From CBDDBX01 sp965225955 (GTDB lineage Bacteria; Acidobacteriota; Aminicenantia; UBA2199), in the NCBI GenBank assembly GCA_965225955.1, contig CBDDBX010000008.1, forward strand, positions 35,610 to 99,609: 64,000 nt of DNA. Reading direction: 5' to 3'. A program made the position numbers and the translations under genes. Below, piece by piece: positions 25,382-34,040 of this stretch (positions are counted from its first letter, which is position 1; each line of letters starts with the position of its first letter). The notes below the pieces were generated by a model. The model searched no databases. It was given only the letters and a program-made list of their open reading frames with translations, and was not told where the DNA came from.

Positions 25382-26655
25382 TGAACTACTACACAGTTGA
25401 AGAACTGAGACACGATAAAAAGCATATTTTAAAAGAGATATATGGTGAAGAAACCGACTATACTCTAAAAAGAGTAGAAACTCTTGGAAAGAGTCTTCTG
25501 GATCTCACAGGTAAAGAGCGTTTCTGTCTGTTCTCTTCTCCAGGTAGAACTGAGGTTTGCGGAAACCACACTGACCATAACAGAGGGCAGGTGCTTGCAG
25601 CCTCAATTAATCTTGATATTCTTGGAGCAGCGGTTCCTGAAGAGACTGGATCTGTGCGTATAATATCTGATGGTTACGAGAAAACCTTTGAAATTGATCT
25701 TAATAATCTTATTCCTGTAGAAGGAGAAAAAGGCACTACCGAATCCCTTGTAAGAGGAGTTGCTTCGGGCTTTGTAAATGCAGGGTACAATATCGGTGGT
25801 TTCTCAGCAGCTATTACAAGTGATGTGCTTCAGGGTTCGGGGCTGAGTTCATCAGCTTCAATTGAAGTACTTATTGGTATGATATTTAATACCCTTTTTA
25901 ACGAAGATGCTATTTCAGCTGTAGAGCTTGCAAAAATAGGGCAGTATGCAGAAAATGTTTTTTTTATGAAAGCCTGTGGTCTTATGGACCAGGTAGCCTG
26001 TGCTGTTGGATCAGGAGTTACAATTGATTTCAGGAACCCTTCAAAGCCGATTATAAATAATGTGGATCTGGATCTTGAACGCTACGGATATTCTCTTGTG
26101 ATTGTAGATACCGGAGGCTGTCATGACGATCTTGTTCCTGAATATGAATCAATTCCCGAAGAGATGATAAGAGTTGCCCGTTTTATGGGATATGAGTACT
26201 GCTCTGACCTTACCCCGGCAAGACTTATTCAGAGAGCTGTTGATATAAGAGAAGTTTGTGGTGACAGAGCATTTCTCAGAGCAATGCATTTTGTTGAGGA
26301 GAATATAAGAGTCAAAAGATCAATAGAAGCTCTTAACAGAGAGGATATTGATGAGTTCCTTGAAATACTTAATCAGTCAGGTCTCTCATCACTTTTGAAA
26401 TTGCAGAACTGTGCTGTACCTGATTCCTCATATCATCAGGAGCTCCTGCTGGCTCTTGAAATGACCAGAAGCTTCATAGAAGAGAAAAAATGCAAAGGCG
26501 CCTGCAGGGTTCATGGGGGTGGTTTTGCAGGAACAATGCAGGTTATTATTCCTGCAACTGATGTAGACTCATACAGAGATTATATGAGCAGAATAACCGG
26601 GGAGAATTCAGTAATGGTTCTGAATGTAAGATCCCGCGGAGTTATGAGCTTCTGA
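25381..26655 (+). CDS. galK: Galactokinase
   Basis: GHMP kinase that phosphorylates galactose to galactose-1-phosphate. The 424 residues are slightly longer than E. coli GalK (382). The galactose-binding signature is GRTEVCGNHTDHNRG, the ATP loop is GSGLSSSASIEV, and the third GHMP motif is CRVHGGGFAGTMQ. LMDQVACAVG supplies the catalytic Asp. The N-terminus carries an extra ~40-residue helical stretch. Last clear gene of the operon; galE is missing here, so UDP-galactose epimerisation must be encoded elsewhere. Confidence 0.96.
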   Translation: MNYYTVEELRHDKKHILKEIYGEETDYTLKRVETLGKSLLDLTGKERFCLFSSPGRTEVCGNHTDHNRGQVLAASINLDILGAAVPEETGSVRIISDGYEKTFEIDLNNLIPVEGEKGTTESLVRGVASGFVNAGYNIGGFSAAITSDVLQGSGLSSSASIEVLIGMIFNTLFNEDAISAVELAKIGQYAENVFFMKACGLMDQVACAVGSGVTIDFRNPSKPIINNVDLDLERYGYSLVIVDTGGCHDDLVPEYESIPEEMIRVARFMGYEYCSDLTPARLIQRAVDIREVCGDRAFLRAMHFVEENIRVKRSIEALNREDIDEFLEILNQSGLSSLLKLQNCAVPDSSYHQELLLALEMTRSFIEEKKCKGACRVHGGGFAGTMQVIIPATDVDSYRDYMSRITGENSVMVLNVRSRGVMSF

Positions 26656-26725
26656 ATTTCACACTTCCTGTCTGAGTAACGTCACTATTCTGTTTCACAA
26701 AAAACTGTTGTGGGAGCAGAATATT

Positions 26726-26884
26726 ATGATAGTAATTCAGAATGGGAATAAAAAAAAAGAGCAGAGAGAGGTAAGAGCTTCTGATCTGTATATCATTAAG
26801 GGTGGTAAAGAACCGGACTCTTCAATCAAACATCTGAAACATGAAGGGGGTAGTACAGATGAAAAAGGTACCAATGGGGAGTAG
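26726..26884 (+). CDS. Small charged protein, first gene of collar-domain locus (52 aa)
   Basis: An ATG-started frame of 52 residues ending TAG at 26884. GGGAG lies nine bases upstream. The product is very polar (start MIVIQNGNKKKEQREVRASD, glycine- and lysine-rich), without a membrane segment. It ends three bases before the next gene's ATG, and its last codons supply that gene's GGGGAG ribosome site, which is why I think it is translated. No family is recognised. It might be a short leader peptide or adaptor. Could be spurious because of its size. Confidence 0.45.
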   Translation: MIVIQNGNKKKEQREVRASDLYIIKGGKEPDSSIKHLKHEGGSTDEKGTNGE

Positions 26885-26887
26885 AAG

Positions 26888-27721
26888 ATGCTTGATGCTG
26901 GTACCTGGGAATACAGGCGGAGGAACTTAAATCTATCAGATGATCCCCGCGATCTCTCTATTGCTATAGCAGTGTGCTGGTATCAGACAATGTTCCGGCG
27001 CTATCCCGGAACAGCTTCTGAACTATTTATTACAAGAGAGAGACAGCTGTTTCTCAGGAGATTTTTTCTCTTCGCAGCACACCTGGGTATATCGGAAGAG
27101 ACTAAAAAGGGATCTGCTGCAGATCTCTATAAACCATTTTGCCAATATATTTCTGATGGGTTCCCTGTAAGATTTCTACTAAGAGATAATATAAAAGCAG
27201 AAGACATTCTGAATCTTCTTACCGGAGGAGTATATGGTGAATGCAGCCAGGCAGAATGGTCTTCTCAATTCAGCAGGGCCCCGGTAAAAAGGTTTAGTTT
27301 TAACAAAAAAAACAGGTATTACCGGAATCTTTCACGTAGTGGGGACCTTTTTGTATCACCAATCTCATATGGAGGCGTAGGTCTGCCATCTGAAGAACCA
27401 GGGGAGATTGTTACTCATAAAGGAGATAAGTGGGGCCGTTTTTATATCAATATAACTGGTAGCAGGGAGATTAACTGCTGGTTTGATGAGGGGAGTAATG
27501 GGGAGATTAAAGAGAGAGCTTTTATATCCAGTATAGATACAACAGCTTTCAGAGAACTGGAATCTATAGATTTTACCAGATCACTCATTGGAGAGACAGC
27601 AGAGAGTGAAGTGCTGAAAAAGGTTCTCTCTTCAACAAATAATGATGAAATGTTTAATGCTCTGAACAGTTTAAGGTGCAGTGACTATTTCAGAGAAGGC
27701 CGGACTCTTATAATCAGATGA
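26888..27721 (+). CDS. Unknown protein, collar-domain locus (277 aa)
   Basis: A 277-residue predicted soluble protein starting at ATG 26888 with GGGGAG seven bases upstream. The first ~115 residues look alpha-helical (PRDLSIAIAVCWYQTMFRR, RQLFLRRFFLFAAHLGI). The middle is beta-rich and glycine-rich (LFVSPISYGGVGLPSEEPG), followed by another strand-rich stretch (GRFYINITGSREINCWF). No signal peptide and no catalytic motif that I can name. It heads the unexplained cluster with the 840-aa protein and the tail-collar protein and is likely co-expressed with them. I do not recognise a family. Confidence 0.7.
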   Translation: MLDAGTWEYRRRNLNLSDDPRDLSIAIAVCWYQTMFRRYPGTASELFITRERQLFLRRFFLFAAHLGISEETKKGSAADLYKPFCQYISDGFPVRFLLRDNIKAEDILNLLTGGVYGECSQAEWSSQFSRAPVKRFSFNKKNRYYRNLSRSGDLFVSPISYGGVGLPSEEPGEIVTHKGDKWGRFYINITGSREINCWFDEGSNGEIKERAFISSIDTTAFRELESIDFTRSLIGETAESEVLKKVLSSTNNDEMFNALNSLRCSDYFREGRTLIIR

Positions 27722-27810
27722 TTTTCACAACAGATTCTCGTTAACGTCAATATCATGTGTGCAGGTTCTATAGGATGTTATTACCTGTACCTGATATACA
27801 AGGAGAAATT

Positions 27811-30333
27811 ATGGGAGTTAAAGTTGCGGAGTGGAGAAGTATCAGATGTAGTGATCTTATAATTAAGAGTTTCATGGATATGGTTGATAACCCGGTTTAT
27901 CCATCAAAGATAAAATTTGAAATTTCTCTGGAAAGTGAACCTGGGGAGATTAAAGCTCTTGAGGTTGAAGAGGTTGGTAAAACGGTAAATTTTGATTTAA
28001 AATTCAACAACAGGGCATCTTTAAGAGGGCATTTTGAAACCTGGGTAAGTGATGGGGACAGAAAAACCGGAAGATTCAGAATATGGGGAGTATTTAACTT
28101 TGGGAGCATCTGTTTTAATGAAGCAGTATACGACTCTTTCTCTTCAGGTGTGGGAGTTACAGATACAGAAAAAGAGGAAATATACCCTGATAGTCTAACA
28201 GATAATGACAAAACCGGTACTGAAGATATCTGTAGCGAAGTCTGTGAAGAGGTATCAGTACCTGTAGTTACTACTTCAGGTTATGAAGAGCTCTTATCAT
28301 TTCTTATTCCTGTAGACAGCTCAGGTTACGTAAAAAATCAGATATTTATTGAACTGAGCCATCTACTGAGTAGTGATTCTGTTCTTGTCAGGGGTGAAGA
28401 TGGTAACCCGCCGGATACAGAATATATTAAAGATTTACCGGAAGTAAATTACCCTGTAACAGACTCAGTAAAAGAACTAAAATCTCCCTTTGACAGACTC
28501 TTCTCAGCTTATGAAAATCTTATCAGTTTTTCAGAAAAGAGTGGATCTGCAGCAGACAACGATATTGTTGCTACTGTAAGAACCTTAAAAGAGGACGTTA
28601 ATACAGAGAGTGAAGAGTATAAAAAAGCTCTCTCTTTTTATGCAGAAAACTATATTTTTTCAGCCTTCAAAGGACGTATCACATCTTTGATTACTCTTGG
28701 AAAAGTACTTTTAATTGCATGGCTTATTGAGAAAGAATGTTCAGATGAAGAATTAATCAGCACTTTTTTCAGGGGGATGTTTCTGCTTCCCGGTGAAATT
28801 GCTGTGAAGCTGCCTGAAAATATCGAATCCTGCAGAGTCTCAGGGCTTGTTAGTATGGAACATAAATTCCATAGTTACAAAAGAGGTGACCTGGCAGCAG
28901 TTGAAAACCTGGTTGCAGGGGAGAGACTTGTTTTAACCAGGAGTACAGGAGAATCCACTTCAGAAGCTCTTTTTGAATCAGCAGGATCTGTTGAAGAGGA
29001 GTCAGATGTACTTGATTCGGACCTTAAAAAAATAGTAGAGAGCAGTCAGGTAAGCGGGCAGCTTGATAGTATAAAAACCAGTTACGATAATTTTAAAAGC
29101 AATTATGGTCCTCCTGTAACGGTAACAATGGATGGCAGTTGTATAGCAAGCAGGGAAATAGAAGCTCCTGGTAAAAAGGATGGGGAATCTTTTGCAAGAA
29201 CTATTGTTGAAAAGAGTCTGAGAAAAGCAGGGAAAATACAAAAAGAGGCCAGAAGGCGGGTGCTTGGAAGCTGGAAGCGAAGAGGCTCAACAAGGGTTAT
29301 TGATAATCGCAAAAGCGAAGATCGCTCCACCAGTTACTACTGGATTGATAAAATTTATAAAGTAAGAAACCGGTTTCTGGGGCGTCGTCTGGTAATAGAT
29401 CTTGTTATCAGTAAACCTTTTGATGAGCTTAAGAAGAGCCTAAGGAGCCTTCTTACTGATGGAGTTCCCGGAGGCAACGGCTGGGAAAATATGCCTGAAG
29501 GTGTTTCAGATTTAACTATAGCCCTTATGCCGGAGAAAACAGAAACTATATACGAAACCATACTTCCTGGTGAGCTTAAGAGAATAAAGGCACCGGAAGG
29601 ATACGCTTTTAAAGAGGCTGAACTGAAATGCTGTTCTGCAGATTCTGAAGGGACTTTAAAAGGGACTCTGGGAGGAGACTCTTTTAGTCTTGCTAATGGT
29701 ACATCAGTTAAGGTTCAACTGGAAACAGCAGCTGAGGTGCCTGTATATGTCGTTCCTGAAGAAGACAGAGCTGACTCTGCTGTTTCAGTTAGTTTCAGAG
29801 CTGAAATGACGGGGAGTCTCTTCTTTGAAGAACTTAAGAGAAGTATTGCAGAAAACAGCCTGAGATCTCTGATGGAAAAATGTATTATCGGGAAGACTGG
29901 CAGAGATGACCTGAAAGAGTTTCTGATGGACAAAATCAGAGAAAGTTTCAGAAAAGATAGTTCCCGGACAATCTCAGAATTCATGAATTGCAGTATTGAC
30001 TGGAGTGCCGTTGAGCTAACTCTTTTTGATGAAAAAGCTTTTCCTGTTTCTGAAGCTTCTGTTGTATCAGCTATTAGAACCGTTGAAAGTGTCAGAATAT
30101 CTCTTCCTGTGTATAGAGGTGTAACTGCAGATTTCCTGTTTTATATAAAAACCGGAACTCTCTGCAGAGGCAGTGGAAGGTTCATACCTGTTGTATCAGA
30201 TGATAGAGATACTATTCAGTTACTGGAAGCTCAGACAGTGGAGGATGAAGCAAATGAAGAGTGGGAGGCCAGTGTGCCTACCCGCCTTATTAAGATAGAT
30301 GGCGGAAACAGAGAGGTGGAGCATGCTTCCTGA
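27811..30333 (+). CDS. Large unknown protein, collar-domain locus (840 aa)
   Basis: Start chosen at ATG 27811 (MGVKVAEWRS), which has AAGGAG seven bases upstream; an in-frame ATG at 27757 lacks one. The 840 residues contain a beta-rich N-terminal domain (~1-110), an acidic linker, a helical region (~230-400, IFSAFKGRITSLITLGKVLL), then a basic segment (~455-520) with KIQKEARRRVLGSWKRR and SYYWIDKIYKVRNRFLGRR. Beta-rich segments follow (~540-680) and a C-terminal helical/beta part. No signal peptide or enzyme motif. The gene overlaps the start of the tail-collar gene by eleven bases, so the two products are probably made together. A structural or scaffold role is inference only. Confidence 0.75.
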   Translation: MGVKVAEWRSIRCSDLIIKSFMDMVDNPVYPSKIKFEISLESEPGEIKALEVEEVGKTVNFDLKFNNRASLRGHFETWVSDGDRKTGRFRIWGVFNFGSICFNEAVYDSFSSGVGVTDTEKEEIYPDSLTDNDKTGTEDICSEVCEEVSVPVVTTSGYEELLSFLIPVDSSGYVKNQIFIELSHLLSSDSVLVRGEDGNPPDTEYIKDLPEVNYPVTDSVKELKSPFDRLFSAYENLISFSEKSGSAADNDIVATVRTLKEDVNTESEEYKKALSFYAENYIFSAFKGRITSLITLGKVLLIAWLIEKECSDEELISTFFRGMFLLPGEIAVKLPENIESCRVSGLVSMEHKFHSYKRGDLAAVENLVAGERLVLTRSTGESTSEALFESAGSVEEESDVLDSDLKKIVESSQVSGQLDSIKTSYDNFKSNYGPPVTVTMDGSCIASREIEAPGKKDGESFARTIVEKSLRKAGKIQKEARRRVLGSWKRRGSTRVIDNRKSEDRSTSYYWIDKIYKVRNRFLGRRLVIDLVISKPFDELKKSLRSLLTDGVPGGNGWENMPEGVSDLTIALMPEKTETIYETILPGELKRIKAPEGYAFKEAELKCCSADSEGTLKGTLGGDSFSLANGTSVKVQLETAAEVPVYVVPEEDRADSAVSVSFRAEMTGSLFFEELKRSIAENSLRSLMEKCIIGKTGRDDLKEFLMDKIRESFRKDSSRTISEFMNCSIDWSAVELTLFDEKAFPVSEASVVSAIRTVESVRISLPVYRGVTADFLFYIKTGTLCRGSGRFIPVVSDDRDTIQLLEAQTVEDEANEEWEASVPTRLIKIDGGNREVEHAS

Positions 30334-30922
30334 TGCTCTGTTTCCTCCGGTTTTTTCTGCAGATACTATCCCGGTTGGAACAGTAGTTGCTTTTGCCGGT
30401 AAAATCGGTGAAAGTGAACCGGAATGTTTTACTACTCCAGTTACAGAACTGGGCTGGTTTCCCTGTGATGGAAGAGAGTTACTAAAGGGTGAATACCCTC
30501 AGCTGTTTTCTGTTCTGGGAACGGTTTATGGGGAAAATGGGGATAAGTTTTGTCTACCTGACTACAGAGGGATGTTTCTGCGGTGTGTTGGAAAAGGAGA
30601 TGCTGAACTTGAAAACAGAAAAGCAGCAGCAGGAGGAGAAGCTGAAGATGTGGGTTCTGTTCAGCAGGACGGGGTAATGGTACACGAACATGACTACTCT
30701 TCAATTGCAGCTCAATCAGAGCCTGTTCCTGCAGAACAGGCTACTGCTGCAGGTTCGGCATCTCCTCCTCAAAGTGTTTCCACTTCTACCGGGAAGGGGC
30801 TGGTTAGTTCGGAAAAATCCGGAGCATCAGAAATTAAAACAAGCCTTCTTGAAACAAGACCTTCCAATGTTTTTGTTCACTATCTTATTAAGTTCAGATA
30901 TATAAACGGAGGATTAAGATGA
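30323..30922 (+). CDS. Phage tail-collar domain protein (MdpB/tail-fibre type)
   Basis: About 199 residues from ATG 30323, chosen because GAGGTGGAG lies just upstream; an in-frame ATG at 30299 also exists. Residues ~18-90 form a recognisable tail-collar domain: IPVGTVVAFAGKIG, GWFPCDGRELLKGEYPQLF, LGTVYGENGDKFCLPDYRG and MFLRCVGKGD. Such domains end bacteriophage tail fibres and also occur in bacterial 'microcystin-dependent' proteins. The C-terminal part is Ser/Ala/Pro-rich (~125-175), then a strand-like end (SNVFVHYLIKFRYI) as in P2-type fibres. No other phage structural gene is nearby. Its stop overlaps the next gene's ATG (ATGA). Confidence 0.85.
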   Translation: MLPDALFPPVFSADTIPVGTVVAFAGKIGESEPECFTTPVTELGWFPCDGRELLKGEYPQLFSVLGTVYGENGDKFCLPDYRGMFLRCVGKGDAELENRKAAAGGEAEDVGSVQQDGVMVHEHDYSSIAAQSEPVPAEQATAAGSASPPQSVSTSTGKGLVSSEKSGASEIKTSLLETRPSNVFVHYLIKFRYINGGLR

Positions 30923-31614
30923 GATCAAAAATGGTGCAGTTTATGTTACTGATTACTCTTCTGTGGGGAGGACTTGAAGGAGTAGTCCTTATTATGAAGC
31001 CGGAGGCAGAGGAGCCTCTTACACTTGGGAGAGCTGCAAGATACCTTTCAGTGTATCAGGGGCAGAAGATGCTTATTTATGAGAAGAGGAGAGAGAAGTA
31101 CAGGCTCAGACCTGGTGAACCCGTCTTTATTATTGGTACCGGAGCGGGTGAAGAGACTGGTATAGAAAGTATAATTGATTTCAGAGATGTTACTGCTGTT
31201 AATGTACGGATATATGGCTCCTGTATGCAGAAGTTTGGAAAAACAGTGTTTACAGATCTGACCTGTATTTCATCATTAAGAAAGGTTGATCTGGTATATA
31301 TTGAAGGGGAGAGTATTACAGATATTTCTGATAACAGATCAGAAAAAATTTACTGGGAAAGAATTTTAAAAGAGGGGGTATCTTCTGCTTTCTATTCCAA
31401 CCTCTGGGATCTGAAGGGAGAAGCTGTTAACAGAGCTTATGGGGAAAGCCTGAAAAACTTCACTGAAGATTCCTGCGAAGATATTGCCCGGGAAATTCTC
31501 TCTTCTGAGCTGTTTGAACAGTTTATGGCTTCCATTTTCAGTGATGAGAACTTAAAGGAATATTTTGTTGAAAAGAATAGAGAAAATGAGTTTGTAGTAA
31601 ATCTTAAAAAGTAG
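30919..31614 (+). CDS. Unknown protein with N-terminal membrane anchor or signal, collar-domain locus (231 aa)
   Basis: 231 residues. The N-terminus MRSKMVQFMLLITLLWGGLE is a hydrophobic anchor or uncleaved signal, so the rest is probably outside the cytoplasm. A strand-rich middle (GEPVFIIGTGAGEETGIESI; DVTAVNVRIYGSCMQKFG) is followed by a helical, acidic C-terminus. The ATG overlaps the collar gene's stop (ATGA) and has GGAGG upstream. It may tether the collar protein or its partner to the envelope; that is inferred only from order and topology. No family recognised. Confidence 0.65.
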   Translation: MRSKMVQFMLLITLLWGGLEGVVLIMKPEAEEPLTLGRAARYLSVYQGQKMLIYEKRREKYRLRPGEPVFIIGTGAGEETGIESIIDFRDVTAVNVRIYGSCMQKFGKTVFTDLTCISSLRKVDLVYIEGESITDISDNRSEKIYWERILKEGVSSAFYSNLWDLKGEAVNRAYGESLKNFTEDSCEDIAREILSSELFEQFMASIFSDENLKEYFVEKNRENEFVVNLKK

Positions 31615-31860
31615 ATTGATTTACGTGTTTTAAGGGGTTTATGGGGATTAAATCACGATGAAACGATACTGATAATCTTTGATACAGTAGTAGTATACCG
31701 CAAATTGCAAGGCTACTATAATAATGTATTAATTAATAAAAATAAAATTAATTATTGTTTTGTATTCACAACTAAAGAGGTCAACTCGTCAAGTTAAATA
31801 ACATTAATCCAGAAAATAGAAGAGAGATTAATAAAAAGAAATTTTGCTTGAGGGGGCAAT

Positions 31861-33249
31861 ATGAGTGATTACAGTAGTTGTGTTGTTGACAGCGTTTGCG
31901 AGAATGAGTTCTGGGGCATCTGGGAAGATAACCGGGGGGATCTTTACAGAAAATGCCTCAGTATGATGAACTGGGATCGGGATGATGCCGAAGATGCTCT
32001 TAGTGTTGCGATGATAAGGGCATTTGAAAAGAGTCGCATCCAGGAAGAAGAGATCAGAAATTACAGAGCATGGTTCTTCAGAATAACTCACAATGTATGT
32101 ATCGACATAATCAGAAAAAAGAAAGTTCACCTTAAACTATCTACAGATTCAGAGGAGTTTTCCAGGGAAGAGAGTCAGGTACAGATCGAAGAGCCGGTTG
32201 ATTCTGCAGGTAGTGTTTGTGAATACTCTGAAATATTTGAATATCTTAGTAATACTATTATGGAACTACCTGAGAGATTGCAGCAACCACTGCTTCTTAC
32301 AACTTTTACCGGTATGACTTCAGACGAAGTTTCAGCAAAATTAAAAATAAGCAATGCAAATCTAAGAAAGCGGGTTCAGCTTGCGAGAAACAGAATAGCC
32401 GGAGAAATGAAAGGAAAAACCCAGTGCCCTGATGGTATGCATATTCCTATGAATACTGAGGGATTCAGGCTGTTTGAACCAATAAGAGATAAAGCCAGTT
32501 TTTTTCTCAGTTTTACTCCCAGAGAGGTAGAGCCGGATTATAACAGAGCTGTCCTTGTAAAAGCGCAGGGAAAATATACACAGACTCTCTGCTTTACTTC
32601 TTCACCTGCATATAACCTGGATGAGGTAAATATTATTAAAGACTATATTAACAAGTATCCGGGAGGGTGGAAAAAGAGGCTGGAGCTGGCTGAATACTAC
32701 TACTCTGTAGGAAGTTTTGATCAGGCTCTTTTTGAACTGAATGGAGTTAACAGAAGACACAGTCTTTCTGTTAAAGCATATAAAAGAGTCGGAGATATAT
32801 ACAGAATCAGTGGAATTACTAATAAATCTGTGGAAGCATATAGTGAAGCCCGGAAGATTGTACAGCGTGATTCTTCGAAACATTTTTTTCAGGGATTAAT
32901 TGAGTGTTCCTGTAATAGAGGGGATAAGGCTATTGAGTGTCTTGAGTATGCTATTCTGAAAGAGCCGGATAATCAGGTTTTCTATGCTACTGCCGGGGAA
33001 ATTGCCATGGGGGAAGGGAGGCACAGTTATGCAGGGCGAATGTTTCGAAGAGCTCTGGATATAGATGGAAATGACCTTAAGTCAACTATATATCTCTATA
33101 TACTATCACATATAAACTGCTCTGAAAGAAAAGATATTTTTAACTACGCTTCCAGAATAAGGGAATTGAACAGAGGTATCAGTATAAGACAACTCAATAG
33201 TCTCTGTCGCAATATCTTCAGAGGAAGAGGTAGTGAAAAAATATCCTGA
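31861..33249 (+). CDS. Sigma-70-family factor with C-terminal TPR-like repeats
   Basis: 462 residues. Residues ~25-95 match sigma region 2 (YRAWFFRITHNVCIDIIRKKK and the preceding DDAEDALSVAMIRAFEK). Residues ~128-178 match sigma region 4 (ELPERLQQPLLLTTFTGMTS, then KISNANLRKRVQLARNRI). After a linker, residues ~255-455 are helical TPR-like repeats (KKRLELAEYYYSVGSFDQAL; KAYKRVGDIYRISGITNKSV; QVFYATAGEIAMGEGRHSYA). The tail could act as a built-in anti-sigma or partner-binding module. It follows ~245 bases of AT-rich noncoding DNA and precedes the 205-aa gene by 85 bases. Differs from ECF42-type TPR sigmas as far as I can see by eye. Confidence 0.85.
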   Translation: MSDYSSCVVDSVCENEFWGIWEDNRGDLYRKCLSMMNWDRDDAEDALSVAMIRAFEKSRIQEEEIRNYRAWFFRITHNVCIDIIRKKKVHLKLSTDSEEFSREESQVQIEEPVDSAGSVCEYSEIFEYLSNTIMELPERLQQPLLLTTFTGMTSDEVSAKLKISNANLRKRVQLARNRIAGEMKGKTQCPDGMHIPMNTEGFRLFEPIRDKASFFLSFTPREVEPDYNRAVLVKAQGKYTQTLCFTSSPAYNLDEVNIIKDYINKYPGGWKKRLELAEYYYSVGSFDQALFELNGVNRRHSLSVKAYKRVGDIYRISGITNKSVEAYSEARKIVQRDSSKHFFQGLIECSCNRGDKAIECLEYAILKEPDNQVFYATAGEIAMGEGRHSYAGRMFRRALDIDGNDLKSTIYLYILSHINCSERKDIFNYASRIRELNRGISIRQLNSLCRNIFRGRGSEKIS

Positions 33250-33334
33250 AAACTTCACACAGAATAGAGAGTAGCGTCTTAATCATGAAGGCAGGGTAAA
33301 CTGTCTTGAATCTAAAAAAACAAAGGAGAATAAA

Positions 33335-33952
33335 ATGAGTTCAGATGTAAAAATCAGGTATTTTAATGAGTCAGGAAATGTTGATAATCCAACAATTTTT
33401 GTTTTTGTGAGCAATGAAATTCCAACTTTTGATGCTCTTAAAGATGGTGTTGCATGGAGAGTTATGCCGGATATAGGTAAAGGTTCATACAGTGAGTTTA
33501 TGTATCCTGTTGAAACAACTGTACAGGCAATGTGGGGTGGATATAACAAAACTGAAAAACTGAAATCATCAATCGGTAAGAGATATACCTGCGCCAAAGA
33601 TAATACCGGTATCGTTCTTAAACCAGACGGAAATGCACTTCAGAATACAGCAATCGAAGTTAAAAACAGTGTTAATGTAACTGGTGGTATCCAGGCTCAG
33701 CTATGCAAAGATGGCAAGATTATGATGACAAAGAATATTGTTGCTTATGATCAGAAAGCTACATTTGTTCTTCATCCAAAACTCTACTGGGGCGTTGCTT
33801 CAGAAATTCAGGAAGGACAGGAACTGAGTTCTGCAGTACTTAATTCTGATCAGTTTACTCCTATCTCCCTCGAAGGACTATCTGAGGTGGAAGTTGTACT
33901 GCGTGGTAATGCCAAAGAAGGTTACAGATTTGATGTAAGAGACCAGAAATAA
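33335..33952 (+). CDS. Unknown small protein (205 aa) downstream of the sigma-TPR gene
   Basis: 205 residues, no signal peptide, strand-rich. A strong AAAGGAG ribosome site and a downstream hairpin suggest good expression. The N-terminus SSDVKIRYFNESGN and the block IPTFDALKDGVAWRVMPDIG are striking, followed by PVETTVQAMWGGYNK, GKRYTCAKDNTGIVLKPDG and KATFVLHPKLYWGVASEIQ. This gives the impression of two beta-sandwich-like halves. I do not recognise a characterised family. Located directly after the sigma-TPR gene, it could be the product controlled by it. The 140-aa protein at 41.8 kb has a similar 'beta-rich, no signal' style, though I see no clear sequence match. Confidence 0.7.
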   Translation: MSSDVKIRYFNESGNVDNPTIFVFVSNEIPTFDALKDGVAWRVMPDIGKGSYSEFMYPVETTVQAMWGGYNKTEKLKSSIGKRYTCAKDNTGIVLKPDGNALQNTAIEVKNSVNVTGGIQAQLCKDGKIMMTKNIVAYDQKATFVLHPKLYWGVASEIQEGQELSSAVLNSDQFTPISLEGLSEVEVVLRGNAKEGYRFDVRDQK

Positions 33953-33969
33953 GACTGGTTGTAAACAAT

Positions 33970-33996
33970 AAGGGCAGGGTAAATCCTGTCCCTTTT
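33970..33996 (+). terminator. Hairpin terminator after the 205-aa gene
   Basis: AAGGGCAGG pairs with CCTGTCCCTT (one bulged base) across a six-base loop, and the 3' arm runs into CTTTT. It ends the rightward unit. Confidence 0.6.
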
Positions 33997-34040
33997 ACAC
34001 AGAGAAATTCAGATTAGACTGGTACTGTGAAAAACTTAAC

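Noticed and set aside
26726..33952. Interpretation as a prophage or R-type tailocin
   Set aside because: Apart from the collar domain no phage gene (capsid, terminase, sheath, tube, baseplate, lysis, integrase) or attachment site is visible.
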